A stretch of 64,000 nucleotides of DNA. Origin: Neobacillus mesonae (GTDB taxonomy: Bacteria; Bacillota; Bacilli; Paenibacillales; Paenibacillaceae). The position numbers were made by a program, and so were the translations under genes. Each line of letters starts with the position of its first letter. The stretch's first letter is position 1. Location: positions 62,001 through 126,000 of the forward strand of contig JAMBOW010000003.1 in NCBI GenBank assembly GCA_023715865.1, in the 5' to 3' direction. Below are positions 19,688 to 28,925 of the stretch, piece after piece. A model generated the notes under the pieces. It was not told the origin of the DNA. It saw nothing but the letters and a program-made list of their open reading frames with translations, and ran no database searches.

Positions 19688-20554
19688 TTATTGCGGACTT
19701 GTTCCCAACCATTTTTCATAGAGCGTGTCGTATTCTCCGCTGTCAGTAAGCTCTGTAAGCATTTCATTGACCGTATCCACCATTTGCTGGTCACCTTTTT
19801 TGATTGCCATTCCATATGGCTCATCCGTGAAGTTACCGCCAACCATCTCATAGTTCGGATCATCCTGCATCATGCCGAGCAGGATCGAGTTATCCGTCGT
19901 CAATGCATTGCCTTTATTGGCCTTCAGCGCAGTGAAAGCCTCTTGGTAATTCTCGAATTCCAGCACTTTGGCATCCGGCGCCTTTTCTTTAATGTTGGTT
20001 ACTGAGGTGGAGCCTTTTACGGCAAGCACCGTTGTATCGCTGGTCAAGCTATCAATGCCTGTGATCGGACTGCCCTTTGGTACAAGAAGGGACTGGCCAG
20101 CATTAAAATAAACATCGCTGAAGTCGACTTCTTTCTTGCGGTCCTCGGTAATCGTCATCGTGGCAATAATGATGTCAATCTCGCCGTTCTGCAGAAGCGG
20201 TGTACGTGTCTTGGAGGTTACTTCCTTCAGCTCGATCTTGGTTTCGTCACCCAGAATTTTTTTGGCGAGTGCCTTGGCCATATCGATATCAAAGCCTTCT
20301 ACGTTGCCTGAAATCGGATCCTTCAGTCCGAATAAACGGGTATCGTACTTAACTCCGGCAATCAGCTTGCCTCGCTCTTTAATTGCTGCGATCGTATCGA
20401 CGGTTTCGGTCGTTTCTTCTTGTCCTCCTGATGAACCTGATGAACCGGTCTGTGGTGACGCTTCGTCACTGCCGCATCCGGCCAAAACAATGACAAATAC
20501 GAGCATGAACATCCATACCAGCTTTGGACCCTTATACTTTTTCATTTTCATCAT
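19688..20554 (-). CDS. glnH: Amino-acid ABC substrate-binding lipoprotein (GlnH-like)
   Basis: Extracytoplasmic binding protein of 288 residues anchored by lipid. Signal peptide with lipobox VLAGC near residue 26, then a Ser/Gly linker and the SBP_bac_3 fold starting at IKERGKLIAGVKYDT. GNVEGFDIDMAKALAKK and DFSDVYFNAGQSLLV are characteristic of glutamine/glutamate binders. AAAAGGGGAG precedes the ATG. Second gene of the glnQHMP-like operon. Confidence 0.9.
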   Translation of the reverse strand: MMKMKKYKGPKLVWMFMLVFVIVLAGCGSDEASPQTGSSGSSGGQEETTETVDTIAAIKERGKLIAGVKYDTRLFGLKDPISGNVEGFDIDMAKALAKKILGDETKIELKEVTSKTRTPLLQNGEIDIIIATMTITEDRKKEVDFSDVYFNAGQSLLVPKGSPITGIDSLTSDTTVLAVKGSTSVTNIKEKAPDAKVLEFENYQEAFTALKANKGNALTTDNSILLGMMQDDPNYEMVGGNFTDEPYGMAIKKGDQQMVDTVNEMLTELTDSGEYDTLYEKWLGTSPQ

Positions 20555-20582
20555 AAAAACTCCCCTTTTTATTAAAGATGAA

Positions 20583-21311
20583 TTAGTGATGGATTAAACG
20601 GCTGAGGAATTGGCGTGCACGTTCTTCTCTAGGATTTGAAAAAAATTGCTCTGCTGCTGCATCTTCTACGATCTGACCTTCATCCATGAAAATAACGCGA
20701 TCCGCTACTTCACGGGCAAAGCCCATTTCATGAGTTACGATCACCATGGTCATTCCTGAATTGGCCAGCGTACGCATGACATCCAGTACTTCGCCGATCA
20801 TTTCCGGATCAAGCGCTGATGTCGGTTCATCGAAGAGCATGATCTTGGGATCCATAGCGAGACCTCGGGCAATAGCTACCCGCTGCTGCTGACCGCCCGA
20901 TAACTGGCTCGGATAACTTTCTGCTTTTTCGGCAATGCCGACACGGGACAAATACTTCATTGCCGTATCATGGGCAGCAGCCTTAGCTTGTTTCTTTACT
21001 TTGATTGGAGCGAGTGTAATATTTTCAATGACTTTTTTGTGAGGATAAAGATTGAAGTGCTGAAATACCATGCTGATGTCTCTGCGGAACTTGTTAATGT
21101 CGATTTTGCGCTGATGCAGAGGAACCCCGCTGACATGAAGCTCTCCGCCAGAAATGGTCTCGAGACGATTGATGCAGCGCAGCAAGGTGCTCTTGCCTGA
21201 ACCGGAAGGGCCGATGATCACGACGACTTCCCCTTCTTTAATTTGAAGGTCGATGTTCTTTAGTACATGAAAGCTGCCGTAATGTTTGTTAACATTTTTA
21301 AATTCGATCAA
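20583..21311 (-). CDS. glnQ: Amino-acid ABC transporter ATPase (GlnQ-like)
   Basis: Cytoplasmic ATPase of 242 residues powering the importer. Walker [10 protein letters not shown] at about 33-41, Q-loop [13 protein letters not shown] signature LSGGQQQR at about 138-145, Walker [14 protein letters not shown] and the switch His in VTHEMG. The start codon is TTG, preceded by AAGGGCGGTGG. First gene of the operon; the binding protein starts 28 bases after its stop. A TnrA/GlnR-type box lies about 110 bases upstream. Confidence 0.92.
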   Translation of the reverse strand: MIEFKNVNKHYGSFHVLKNIDLQIKEGEVVVIIGPSGSGKSTLLRCINRLETISGGELHVSGVPLHQRKIDINKFRRDISMVFQHFNLYPHKKVIENITLAPIKVKKQAKAAAHDTAMKYLSRVGIAEKAESYPSQLSGGQQQRVAIARGLAMDPKIMLFDEPTSALDPEMIGEVLDVMRTLANSGMTMVIVTHEMGFAREVADRVIFMDEGQIVEDAAAEQFFSNPREERARQFLSRLIHH

Positions 21312-21658
21312 TGAGGTTCCACCGCCCTTTTCTCTTTCTTTCTACCCATTTAAGGAATTTAGAGGAAATTTAACTGTTATGATACAGTAAGATCAGTGGA
21401 TTGGGCAATCAATTTGTTATGAAAGGTGACATTAGTATCAATTCGCATAGTGCTTTTGTTACATAAATGTAAGTTTGTTGTTAGGAATAACGAAATTGTT
21501 TCGAAGTATTTTAATATAAAATGGGTCTTAACACATAAATAAGCAATATTTTTCAAAAATATGATCTTTTTTGCAAGGAATATGGGAGAAATGCTGCGAA
21601 TATATCACGGAGGAATAGGTTTAAGTAATAAATAAGGGCAATCTAAAAAGGAGATTTG
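21312..21658. other. Divergent control region between glnQ operon and GH28 gene
   Basis: 347 bases without a gene. Holds the TnrA/GlnR-type box listed separately. On the minus strand a -35 TTGATT (21407-21412) and -10 TACTGT (21384-21389) with 17-base spacing could drive glnQ. Two further palindromes, TTACATAAATGTAA (21459-21472) and CGAAATTGTTTCG (21491-21503), lie closer to the GH28 gene and might be operators; neither matches a consensus I can name. Confidence 0.5.
21415..21431. promoter_or_regulatory. TnrA/GlnR-type nitrogen box
   Basis: TGTTATGAAAGGTGACA matches the consensus TGTNA-N7-TNACA exactly. Its centre lies about 46 bases upstream of the likely transcription start of the glnQ operon, close to the position used by TnrA activation sites. 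This supports nitrogen-source control of the importer and hence a glutamine-type cargo. Confidence 0.65.
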
Positions 21659-23257
21659 ATGATGGTGAAGGAAATGAGTGTACATGCAGTTGAAGGGATG
21701 GAAGCTTCTCTTTATCATGTCGATCTTCCAAATATCCCGCAGCGTGAATTTCGAATTGTTGATTTTGGGGCCGTAGGCAACGGGTCTCACGATAATACAG
21801 AAGCGATGAATACAGCTATTTCTGCTTGTGCTCAAGCTGGAGGCGGGCAGGTTATTGTTCCTGCGGGAATATGGCTTACGGGATCTATCATTCTTCATAG
21901 CAGGGTCGAGCTTCATTTAGAGAGAGGTGCTCTGGTGAAGTTTAGCCGGAGATATACAGATTATCCGCTTATTTTGTCCAGTTTTGAAGGACGTGAGGTC
22001 ATTCGTGCAAGATCACCGCTTGACGGGGAAGGCCTCACGGATGTGGCTATCACGGGCGAAGGAGTATTTGACGGGGGAGGAGAAGCGTGGAGGCCGGTAA
22101 AGCAAAACAAGCTTACGGCTTCCGCATGGAGTGAGCTCGTCGCTTCCGGAGGTGTGGTTGACGAGCGCGAGGGTGGAAACTCCATTTGGTGGCCGTCCGA
22201 GGGTGCGATGACAGGGGCTGCATTTACAGAGAACCTGTACGTATCAGGTATTCGTGATCCAGAGGCGTATGCACCTGCTCATTCATTTTTGCGGCCAAAT
22301 CTGCTTAGTCTGCGCCGCTGCAAGCGTGTGCTGCTTGAAGGAGTGACCTTTCAGAACTCTCCGGCATGGAACCTGCATCCCTGGGCCTGCGAGCATGTGA
22401 CGCTTCGCGGGGTGAATGTGCGAAATCCTTGGTACGCTCAGAATGGGGACGGGTTGGATCTGGAATCGGTGAGACATGCACTTGTTGAAGGGTGTTCATT
22501 CGATGTCGGAGATGATGCGATCTGCCTCAAATCGGGTAAAGATGCAGAAGGACGGGAGCTTGGGCTCGCGACAGAATATGTAACGATTCGTCACTGCACG
22601 GTATATCATGGACATGGCGGGTTTGTTATAGGCAGTGAGATGTCGGGCGGTGTCCGGCATATAAGAATCTCGGATTGCCTGTTTATGGGGACGGATATCG
22701 GGCTGCGTTTCAAGAGTACAAGAGGACGCGGCGGCCTCGTTGAAGATATTAAGGTAGAGCGGATTCTGATGCAGGACATCATCAAAGAGGCCATTTCATT
22801 CTCCTTGTACTATGAGAGGAAGCCGGGCTCCGAGGAGAAGGTTATAGCTGTGAATGAAGAGACACCGATTTTCCGTAATATATCGATCAGGGATATTACG
22901 TGCACAGGAGCACAAAAGGCCTTCTTTGTCAGCGGATTGGCGGAGATGCCTTTGGAGAGTGTTACTGTGGAAAATTATGAGGTGCAATCGATAGAAGGGT
23001 TTATCATATCTCAAGCCAAGCATCTTAAGCTTTCAAATATAAAGTCTGTCATTTCAGAGGGACCGCTGGTCAGTCTGCATCAATGCCGAGGAGTGGAGCT
23101 TACAAGGGTGGAAGGTCTCGGAGCAGACGGGCGGCTGCTCGTTGTAACCGGACTTCAGAGCACGGGCATCGTATGCCGAGCCTCTGACGAAGAGGAAGGA
23201 AGAAGGATATCGACCGGACCTGGGGTTCGAAGCGGCTCCTTGATCCGTAAAAAATAG
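21659..23257 (+). CDS. Glycoside hydrolase family 28 (polygalacturonase-like)
   Basis: Pectin-degrading enzyme acting on galacturonan or rhamnogalacturonan oligomers. The 532-residue right-handed beta-helix protein carries all GH28 signatures: QNGDGLDLES (NxD position), GDDAICLKSG with the catalytic Asp pair, GHGGFVIGSEMSGGV, and RFKSTRGRGG. No signal peptide, so it is probably an intracellular exo-acting enzyme for imported oligomers. The ATG at 21659 follows AAAAAGGAG; ATG 21662 is also possible. Single gene. Confidence 0.92.
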   Translation: MMVKEMSVHAVEGMEASLYHVDLPNIPQREFRIVDFGAVGNGSHDNTEAMNTAISACAQAGGGQVIVPAGIWLTGSIILHSRVELHLERGALVKFSRRYTDYPLILSSFEGREVIRARSPLDGEGLTDVAITGEGVFDGGGEAWRPVKQNKLTASAWSELVASGGVVDEREGGNSIWWPSEGAMTGAAFTENLYVSGIRDPEAYAPAHSFLRPNLLSLRRCKRVLLEGVTFQNSPAWNLHPWACEHVTLRGVNVRNPWYAQNGDGLDLESVRHALVEGCSFDVGDDAICLKSGKDAEGRELGLATEYVTIRHCTVYHGHGGFVIGSEMSGGVRHIRISDCLFMGTDIGLRFKSTRGRGGLVEDIKVERILMQDIIKEAISFSLYYERKPGSEEKVIAVNEETPIFRNISIRDITCTGAQKAFFVSGLAEMPLESVTVENYEVQSIEGFIISQAKHLKLSNIKSVISEGPLVSLHQCRGVELTRVEGLGADGRLLVVTGLQSTGIVCRASDEEEGRRISTGPGVRSGSLIRKK

Positions 23258-23351
23258 AACCTGGATAAACTTTCTATAAATGATAGCGATTCTTGTGTTA
23301 AACTTCTGTTCATATAAAAATGTGCAGCTCGAAGAACAGGAGGAATTTCAT

Positions 23352-23792
23352 GTGAATGATAAAGAAGAGCTGACCCGGTTTGGCGTTGCCTTTCCGACCC
23401 CGCTTATTGAGCAGTTCGATAACTACATTCTGGAGCAGGGGTATAAGAATCGTTCCGAAGCCATTCGCGATCTGGCGCGTAAAACTATGCTTGAACCGGC
23501 CAGGCTTCATTCGGACGAGCAGGTTGCAGGAGTTATCGTGATGGTTTTTGATCACCATGCAAGTGAGCTGCCGGGTACGCTGATGGAGCTGCAGCACGAT
23601 TATCATCATGACATCATCTCCAATATGCACGTCCATCTAAATCATCATCAATGTCTTGAGGTCATAGCGGTCAGAGGGAAGCTGGGTAATCTCCGCTCGC
23701 TTCATCAAAAGATACAGGTTCAAAAGGGTGTGCATTATGCTGAATTGTCCGTAACCTATAATGACGGCGATGCGGATCATTCCCACACGTAA
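23352..23792 (+). CDS. nikR: Nickel-responsive regulator NikR
   Basis: Ribbon-helix-helix repressor of 146 residues controlling nickel uptake. N-terminal RHH domain about 7-50 (TRFGVAFPTPLIEQFDNYI, NRSEAIRDLAR), C-terminal ACT-like nickel-binding domain. The four high-affinity nickel ligands of E. coli NikR (His76, His87, His89, Cys95) line up with His82, His93, His95 and Cys101. The start is GTG at 23352, following CAGGAGGAATTTCAT; an upstream ATG at 23280 has no site. A NikABCDE-type transporter lies 600 bases downstream. Confidence 0.93.
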   Translation: MNDKEELTRFGVAFPTPLIEQFDNYILEQGYKNRSEAIRDLARKTMLEPARLHSDEQVAGVIVMVFDHHASELPGTLMELQHDYHHDIISNMHVHLNHHQCLEVIAVRGKLGNLRSLHQKIQVQKGVHYAELSVTYNDGDADHSHT

Positions 23793-23905
23793 GAGAATGC
23801 TCTCTTTACAAATCTATATATTGGGGTATAAAATAGAGGATACCACTACTTATTGTATATAATTGGTATTTAGATATAACAACTTGGATATGGAGGAAAC
23901 ATCAG

Positions 23906-24121
23906 ATGAACCGTTATCTATTTGAATATGAACTGAAATCGACTGGATTCAAAGGTGAATTCAGCTGGGTAGAAGAGTCCGAAGAGAAAGCAAAAGAAGC
24001 TGTCCGCGAACGGATCGCTGACCTTGAGTTTACGGACTTGGAGGATGTCGTTGTAGGTAAATTGCTCAAAACGATGGATGCATCAAACCGCTACTTTGAA
24101 TGCGAGAATTGCGCATCGTAA
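23906..24121 (+). CDS. Small acidic protein of 71 residues between nikR and nikA
   Basis: Hypothetical protein. It starts MNRYLFEYELKSTGFKGEFSW, then a charged helical stretch (EESEEKAKEAVRERIADLEF), and ends FECENCAS with a CxxC pair. GGAGG lies well placed before the ATG, and a UUCG-loop terminator follows, so it is a genuine single gene. The terminal CxxC beside nickel genes raises the idea of metal binding, but that is only inference. No family recognised. Confidence 0.75.
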   Translation: MNRYLFEYELKSTGFKGEFSWVEESEEKAKEAVRERIADLEFTDLEDVVVGKLLKTMDASNRYFECENCAS

Positions 24122-24145
24122 TGTGAATTTCATCATAGGTCTTAC

Positions 24146-24195
24146 TAAAAAAAGTATCTGGAATTACCTTCGGGTAAGGACGGGTGCTTTTTTTA
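24146..24195 (+). terminator. Terminator with UUCG loop
   Basis: Inner stem TTACC-TTCG-GGTAA (about 24164-24177) extended by an outer stem with several G-U pairs (AAAGTATCTG with CGGGTGCTTT), followed by seven T. Closes the 71-residue gene. Confidence 0.85.
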
Positions 24196-24333
24196 TTATT
24201 CTTTATAAAGTCAGTGCCATATGTCTTATAACCTGAAGCTCATCAAGATATTTGTTTCCAATGATATGATGTCATATTTCCTTACTCGTTACCGCTCAAA
24301 AACCCAAAAAATGGTTGAGATTCTCTTGCTGTG

Positions 24334-24363
24334 CGTGCTACAATTAGTAAAATTTGTGGCACG
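24334..24363. promoter_or_regulatory. Candidate NikR operator in the nik promoter
   Basis: CGTGCTAC, 14 bases, then GTGGCACG: an inverted repeat (7 of 8 pairs) with the arm length and spacing of NikR operators of the GTGTTAC-N13/14-GTAACAC type. It overlaps likely promoter elements: an extended -10 TGCTACAAT (-10 at 24339-24344) or TTGCTG/TAAAAT (24326-24331, 24348-24353). It is 39 bases upstream of nikA. Confidence 0.55.
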
Positions 24364-24401
24364 ATTTTTAAAAATAGAATAAAACAGGGGAGAAATGGGA
24401 A

Positions 24402-26033
24402 ATGAGACGCCGGTTATTAAGGTTCATGTTAGTTATGACTACATCTTTGTCGATTATCCTTTCAGGATGCACCAATGCAGACGAACAGACACAGACAGTT
24501 TCTCAAGGATCCGGAGGTGTTCAAGCTGCAAAGGATGAGCTGATTCTTGCTGTCGGTACCGAAACAGAAGCGGGGTTCGATCCGACAACGGGCTGGGGGC
24601 AATATGGTTCTCCATTATTCCAGAGCACTCTGCTCAAACGAGATGCAGCGCTGAATATCGTAAACGATTTGGCAAAGGACTATAAAGTAAGCGAGGACGG
24701 CAAGAAGTGGACTGTAGTCATTAGGGACGATGTCCGATTCTCTGATGGAGAGCCGCTGACGGCAGACGATGTAAAGTTCACTTTCGAAACGGCCTCAAAA
24801 AGCGCCTCGATCATCGATCTGACGAACATGGAAAGAGTGGAGGCCATTGATGGTACGACTGTAGAATTCACTCTGAAAGAGGCGCAGTCAACTTTTATCT
24901 CTCTCCTGACAACGCTGGGTATCGTTCCTGAGCATGCCTATGATGATCATTATGCCGAGCAGCCGATCGGGTCCGGTCCGTACAAGCTTGTGCAGTGGGA
25001 TAAGGGACAGCAGGTCATTGTGGAGCGAAATCCTGAATACTACGGGGAGCAGCCTTACTTTAATCGGTTGACCTTCCTGTTTCTGCAGGAAGATGCAGCC
25101 TATGCTGCCGCCCAGGCCGGCACGGTGGATGTAGCCGCTATTCCGGCTGCTTTTACCGGACAAGCTGTTTCCGGCATGAAGCTTGAAGCCGTGAAGACTG
25201 TGGATAATAGAGGGATCGTATTTCCTTATAATCCATCAGGGGAGACAACATCGGAAGGATATCCTGCCGGAAATGACGTAACTGCAGATATTGCGATCCG
25301 GAAGGCAGTAAATGTAGCAATCGATCGTCAGGCGCTGGTGGAAGGCGTGCTTGAAGGTTATGGACGCCCGGCTTACTCGGTAGCTGATGACCTTCCTTGG
25401 GGGAGTGATGACGCGGAGTTTGAGGATGGAGACCCGGAGGAGGCCAAGCGGATTTTGGCGGAAGCGGGCTGGATAGATACGGACGGAGACGGAATAGCAG
25501 AGAAGGGAGCGCTTGAGGCGAGCTTCCATCTATATTACTTTTCAGGAGATATGACAAGGCAGTCCATTGCACTTACAGTGGCGGATATGGTCAAGGAGGC
25601 TGGAATTCACATCGAGGTGGAAGGAAAGAGCCGGGAAGATGTGCAGAAGCTGATGTATGCAAATCCGGTGTTGTTCGGCTGGGGAAGTCATGATCCGCTT
25701 GAAACCTATAATTTGTACTCCAGTACGAAAAACGGAGTCGGTTATTATAATGCAGGCAGATACAGCAATCCGGCCGTAGATGAGTGGATGGACAAAGCGA
25801 TGCAAGCGACTAGCGAAGAAGAAGCGTGGGGTTATTGGCAGAAAGCGCTGTGGGACGGCACGACAGGAGCAAGCTTTAAGGGAGATGCGCCATGGGCATG
25901 GCTTGTCAATGTTGATCACATCTATTTGGTTCGCGAAGGACTCAATATCGGTGAACAGCAGATACATCCACACGGTCATGGCTGGCCGATCACTTCAAAT
26001 ATTGAAGAATGGTCATGGGAAGACACGCGATGA
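24402..26033 (+). CDS. nikA: Nickel ABC transporter substrate-binding lipoprotein (NikA-like)
   Basis: Extracytoplasmic SBP_bac_5 protein of 543 residues that should capture nickel or a nickel chelate. Signal peptide and lipobox ILSGC near residue 22. The family region LAKDYKVSEDGKKWTVVIRD, SDGEPLTADDVKFTFE is intact. Assignment to nickel rests on the adjacent NikR and the NikR-like operator; the same family also binds oligopeptides. AGGGGAGAAATGGGAA precedes the ATG. First gene of a five-gene operon; its stop overlaps the next start (ATGA). Confidence 0.87.
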   Translation: MRRRLLRFMLVMTTSLSIILSGCTNADEQTQTVSQGSGGVQAAKDELILAVGTETEAGFDPTTGWGQYGSPLFQSTLLKRDAALNIVNDLAKDYKVSEDGKKWTVVIRDDVRFSDGEPLTADDVKFTFETASKSASIIDLTNMERVEAIDGTTVEFTLKEAQSTFISLLTTLGIVPEHAYDDHYAEQPIGSGPYKLVQWDKGQQVIVERNPEYYGEQPYFNRLTFLFLQEDAAYAAAQAGTVDVAAIPAAFTGQAVSGMKLEAVKTVDNRGIVFPYNPSGETTSEGYPAGNDVTADIAIRKAVNVAIDRQALVEGVLEGYGRPAYSVADDLPWGSDDAEFEDGDPEEAKRILAEAGWIDTDGDGIAEKGALEASFHLYYFSGDMTRQSIALTVADMVKEAGIHIEVEGKSREDVQKLMYANPVLFGWGSHDPLETYNLYSSTKNGVGYYNAGRYSNPAVDEWMDKAMQATSEEEAWGYWQKALWDGTTGASFKGDAPWAWLVNVDHIYLVREGLNIGEQQIHPHGHGWPITSNIEEWSWEDTR

Positions 26034-27043
26034 TTAAAGAAGGACGACGAGTGCGCATGAACGGCTGGGTACCATATATGATGAAAAAAATACTGCGGCT
26101 GGCCTCGTTGCTGGCTGCAGTCAGCTATATAGCATTTATGCTCGTCCAGTACTCGCCGGTTGACCCGGTGATGGCGTACGTGGGCGCAGATGCAATCAAG
26201 GTAAGCCCTGAGCAGCTCGATCAGATTCGGGAACGATGGGGACTGAATGACGATCCGCTGACCAGATATGGCAAGTGGGCGTGGTCTCTTTTGCAGGGGG
26301 ACTTTGGAACATCCATGATCTACCGTGAGCCTGTTATAGATCTGATCCAGGATCGCTTCTTGGCATCTGCGGCGCTTATGGGGACAGCTTGGGTGATCTC
26401 GGGCTTACTCGGTTTTGCTCTCGGCTCAATTGCTGCCATGCATAAGGATGGCTTTCTTGATCGAATGGTGAAGAGCTATTGTTATTTACTTGCTTCCACC
26501 CCAGCTTTTTGGCTTGCCCTGCTGCTACTTATGGTGTTTGGCGTATGGCTTGGCTGGCTGCCTATTGGACTCGGTGTTCCGGCAGGTGTATTGAGCAGTG
26601 AAGTTACCATTGTGGAGAGGATTCAACATATGATCCTTCCGGCGCTTACGCTCAGCGTGACAGGAGTAGCGAACATAGCGCTGCATACCCGCCAGAAGCT
26701 CCTTGATGTGCTGGAATCAGATTATGTGCTTTATGCGCGCGCAAGAGGCGAGCGGGGATTTATGCTGTTTCGGCGGCACGGCTTTCGCAATATCCTCCTG
26801 CCGGCGATTACGCTCCAGTTTGCTTCCTTTAGTGAGCTGTTTGGGGGTGCCGTGCTGGCGGAGCAGGTATTTTCTTATCCGGGTTTAGGTCAAGCAACGG
26901 TCGAAGCTGGGCTGCGAGGCGACGTGCCTTTACTGCTCGGTCTCGTTCTATGCAGCACCTTGTTTGTTTTTACCGGTAATTTTATAGCCGATTCTCTATA
27001 CCGTTTGATTGATCCTCGATTTAACAAAAAGGAGGCGGTATAA
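26030..27043 (+). CDS. nikB: Nickel ABC transporter permease (NikB-like)
   Basis: DppB/NikB-type permease of 337 residues, six hydrophobic segments. Conserved DQIRERWGLNDDPLTRYGKW in the N-terminal loop and LLDVLESDYVLYARARG before the C-terminal membrane part. I chose ATG 26030 because it overlaps the nikA stop in ATGA; ATG 26057 with AAGGACG upstream is an alternative. Forms the membrane channel with the next permease. Confidence 0.87.
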   Translation: MIKEGRRVRMNGWVPYMMKKILRLASLLAAVSYIAFMLVQYSPVDPVMAYVGADAIKVSPEQLDQIRERWGLNDDPLTRYGKWAWSLLQGDFGTSMIYREPVIDLIQDRFLASAALMGTAWVISGLLGFALGSIAAMHKDGFLDRMVKSYCYLLASTPAFWLALLLLMVFGVWLGWLPIGLGVPAGVLSSEVTIVERIQHMILPALTLSVTGVANIALHTRQKLLDVLESDYVLYARARGERGFMLFRRHGFRNILLPAITLQFASFSELFGGAVLAEQVFSYPGLGQATVEAGLRGDVPLLLGLVLCSTLFVFTGNFIADSLYRLIDPRFNKKEAV

Positions 27044-27903
27044 TGCAGCGGCTTGAACGCTCGCCAAGAGCGAATTCTACATTAGCTTTAAACAGCCAAG
27101 GAAAAACAATGCTTAGTATTGTTATATCAGCCGGACTGATCGTTCTTGTGCTGCTTCTGGGCACCTTCCTTCCGGACGATGGAGCAAATACCGCGCTGTC
27201 CGAGAGAAATATGGCTCCGGGAAAAGAGCACTTTTTTGGAACGGACTGGCTTGGGCGGGACATGTTTATCCGAACCTTGAAAGGACTCGCCTATAGTGTC
27301 CAGGTCGGACTTATGGCAGCCATTGGATCAAGCTTGATTGCGATGTTTATGGGTCTTCTAGCGGCCGCGGGCAGAAGAATGGATCGGATCGTATCCTGGA
27401 TCATCGACCTGTTCCTGAGTGTTCCACATCTGGTGTCCTTGATTTTACTTGCTTTTGTATTTAGCGGCGGGGCCAAAGGTGTCATCATCGCCATTGCTTG
27501 TACTCACTGGCCGCAGCTGGCGCGAATTATTCGGGCAGACATGCTCCAGCTGAAGTCGGCGGATTATATTCAGATTTCACGCAGGCTGGGGAGATCACGT
27601 GTTTACATTGCACTGCATCATATGCTTCCTCATTTAGTTCCTCAGCTGCTTGTCGGCCTGCTGCTTGTGTTTCCGCATGCCATACTGCATGAGGCGGCCA
27701 TTACTTTTCTCGGGCTTGGACTCTCTCCGCAGCAGCCGGCCATCGGCATTATTTTATCGGAATCGATGCGATATTTGTCTGCGGGCATGTGGTGGCTCGC
27801 CTTTTTCCCAGGCTTGGCTCTAGTAATCGTTGTTCGGGCATTTGACAGAGTGGGGCATGGCATTCGGAGCTTTAGAGAACCAGCTAGGCTAAGGAGCGAA
27901 TAA
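27043..27903 (+). CDS. nikC: Nickel ABC transporter permease (NikC-like)
   Basis: DppC/NikC-type permease of 286 residues. N-terminal membrane segment about 23-42, then FFGTDWLGRDMFIR, the usual family signature, and the EAA-like loop QLKSADYIQISRRLG. Start ATG overlaps the nikB stop (TAATG) with AAAGGAGG upstream, indicating coupled translation. Confidence 0.88.
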   Translation: MQRLERSPRANSTLALNSQGKTMLSIVISAGLIVLVLLLGTFLPDDGANTALSERNMAPGKEHFFGTDWLGRDMFIRTLKGLAYSVQVGLMAAIGSSLIAMFMGLLAAAGRRMDRIVSWIIDLFLSVPHLVSLILLAFVFSGGAKGVIIAIACTHWPQLARIIRADMLQLKSADYIQISRRLGRSRVYIALHHMLPHLVPQLLVGLLLVFPHAILHEAAITFLGLGLSPQQPAIGIILSESMRYLSAGMWWLAFFPGLALVIVVRAFDRVGHGIRSFREPARLRSE

Positions 27904-27923
27904 GAAGGAGGCGGACGGTTCAT

Positions 27924-28925
27924 ATGGCTTTGCTCGAAATCAACAATTTTTCGGTATCTTTTGCGAAGAGCAGAGGTTTTTTTAAGGTCGAGGAGACAGA
28001 AGTGGTTCATGGTTTAGACATGTCGGTCGGATCTGGACGCATTACTGCCGTGGTGGGAGCGAGCGGTTCGGGCAAAAGCCTGCTGGCTCATGCTATCATG
28101 GGTATTCTTCCGGGAAATGCCATTACACGGGGAACGATGACTTACAACGGCTCCTTGCTGGATGAAGTGAAAAAGGCGGAGCTTCGCGGAAACAAGCTCG
28201 CCTTGATCCCCCAGTCTGTTCAGTATTTAGATCCGCTTATGAAGGTAGGCGAGCAGGTGAGCTACAGCTTTCAAGCTGATCAAGCTCAAAAGCATGTACA
28301 CTCTCATGAAGAGCATAAGGCTGGGTCATCTTCCCGCAGTATACGAAAAAGGCTAACTGCTAAAAGGCTTCCTGCTTTATTCCAGACGTATGGTCTTGCC
28401 CATGAAGTTAAAGATCTGTATCCGTTTGAGTTGTCCGGCGGAATGGCCAGGCGAGTACTTTTGTCTATAGCAACAGCAGGGGATACGGAGCTGATCGTTG
28501 CTGACGAACCGACACCGGGCATACACGTGGAGGCTCTTTCCGACACACTCAAGCATTTTCGAGCTATTGCTGATCAAGGGACGGGGATATTGTGGATTAC
28601 CCATGATATCAGCTCTGCGCTTCAAATTGCGGATGAAATTATCATTTTTTATGCCGGAACGAACGTGGAAAAAGCGCGCCCCTCCGATTTTATCGGAGGC
28701 GGCGAGCGATTGAGACACCCTTATTCAAAGGCACTGTGGAATGCTTTGCCGGAGAATGGATTTAAAACACCTGTTAAAGCCGGTTCTCAGCCGAAGCCGG
28801 GTGATATGCCAAAGGGCTGCTTATATACCGCAAGATGCCCGCTGGCTACGGAGAAGTGTACGGAAGAGCGTCCCCTGCTGCGAGAGCTGCGAGGCGGAGA
28901 GGTGAGGTGTATTCATGCTACTTGA
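27924..28925 (+). CDS. nikD: Nickel ABC transporter ATPase (NikD-like)
   Basis: Cytoplasmic ATPase of 333 residues. Walker A GASGSGKS at about 48-55, signature LSGGMARR, Walker B ELIVADEPTPG, switch His in WITHDIS. The C-terminal oligopeptide/nickel extension (PKGCLYTARCPLATEKCTEERP) carries the usual cysteines of the Dpp/Nik family. AAGGAGGCGG precedes the ATG. Overlaps the next ATPase gene by 11 bases. Confidence 0.88.
   Translation: MALLEINNFSVSFAKSRGFFKVEETEVVHGLDMSVGSGRITAVVGASGSGKSLLAHAIMGILPGNAITRGTMTYNGSLLDEVKKAELRGNKLALIPQSVQYLDPLMKVGEQVSYSFQADQAQKHVHSHEEHKAGSSSRSIRKRLTAKRLPALFQTYGLAHEVKDLYPFELSGGMARRVLLSIATAGDTELIVADEPTPGIHVEALSDTLKHFRAIADQGTGILWITHDISSALQIADEIIIFYAGTNVEKARPSDFIGGGERLRHPYSKALWNALPENGFKTPVKAGSQPKPGDMPKGCLYTARCPLATEKCTEERPLLRELRGGEVRCIHAT

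Noticed and set aside
23270..23330. GTGTTAA half-site upstream of nikR as a NikR operator
   Set aside because: No matching inverted half at 13-14 bases, so no support for NikR autoregulation from this.
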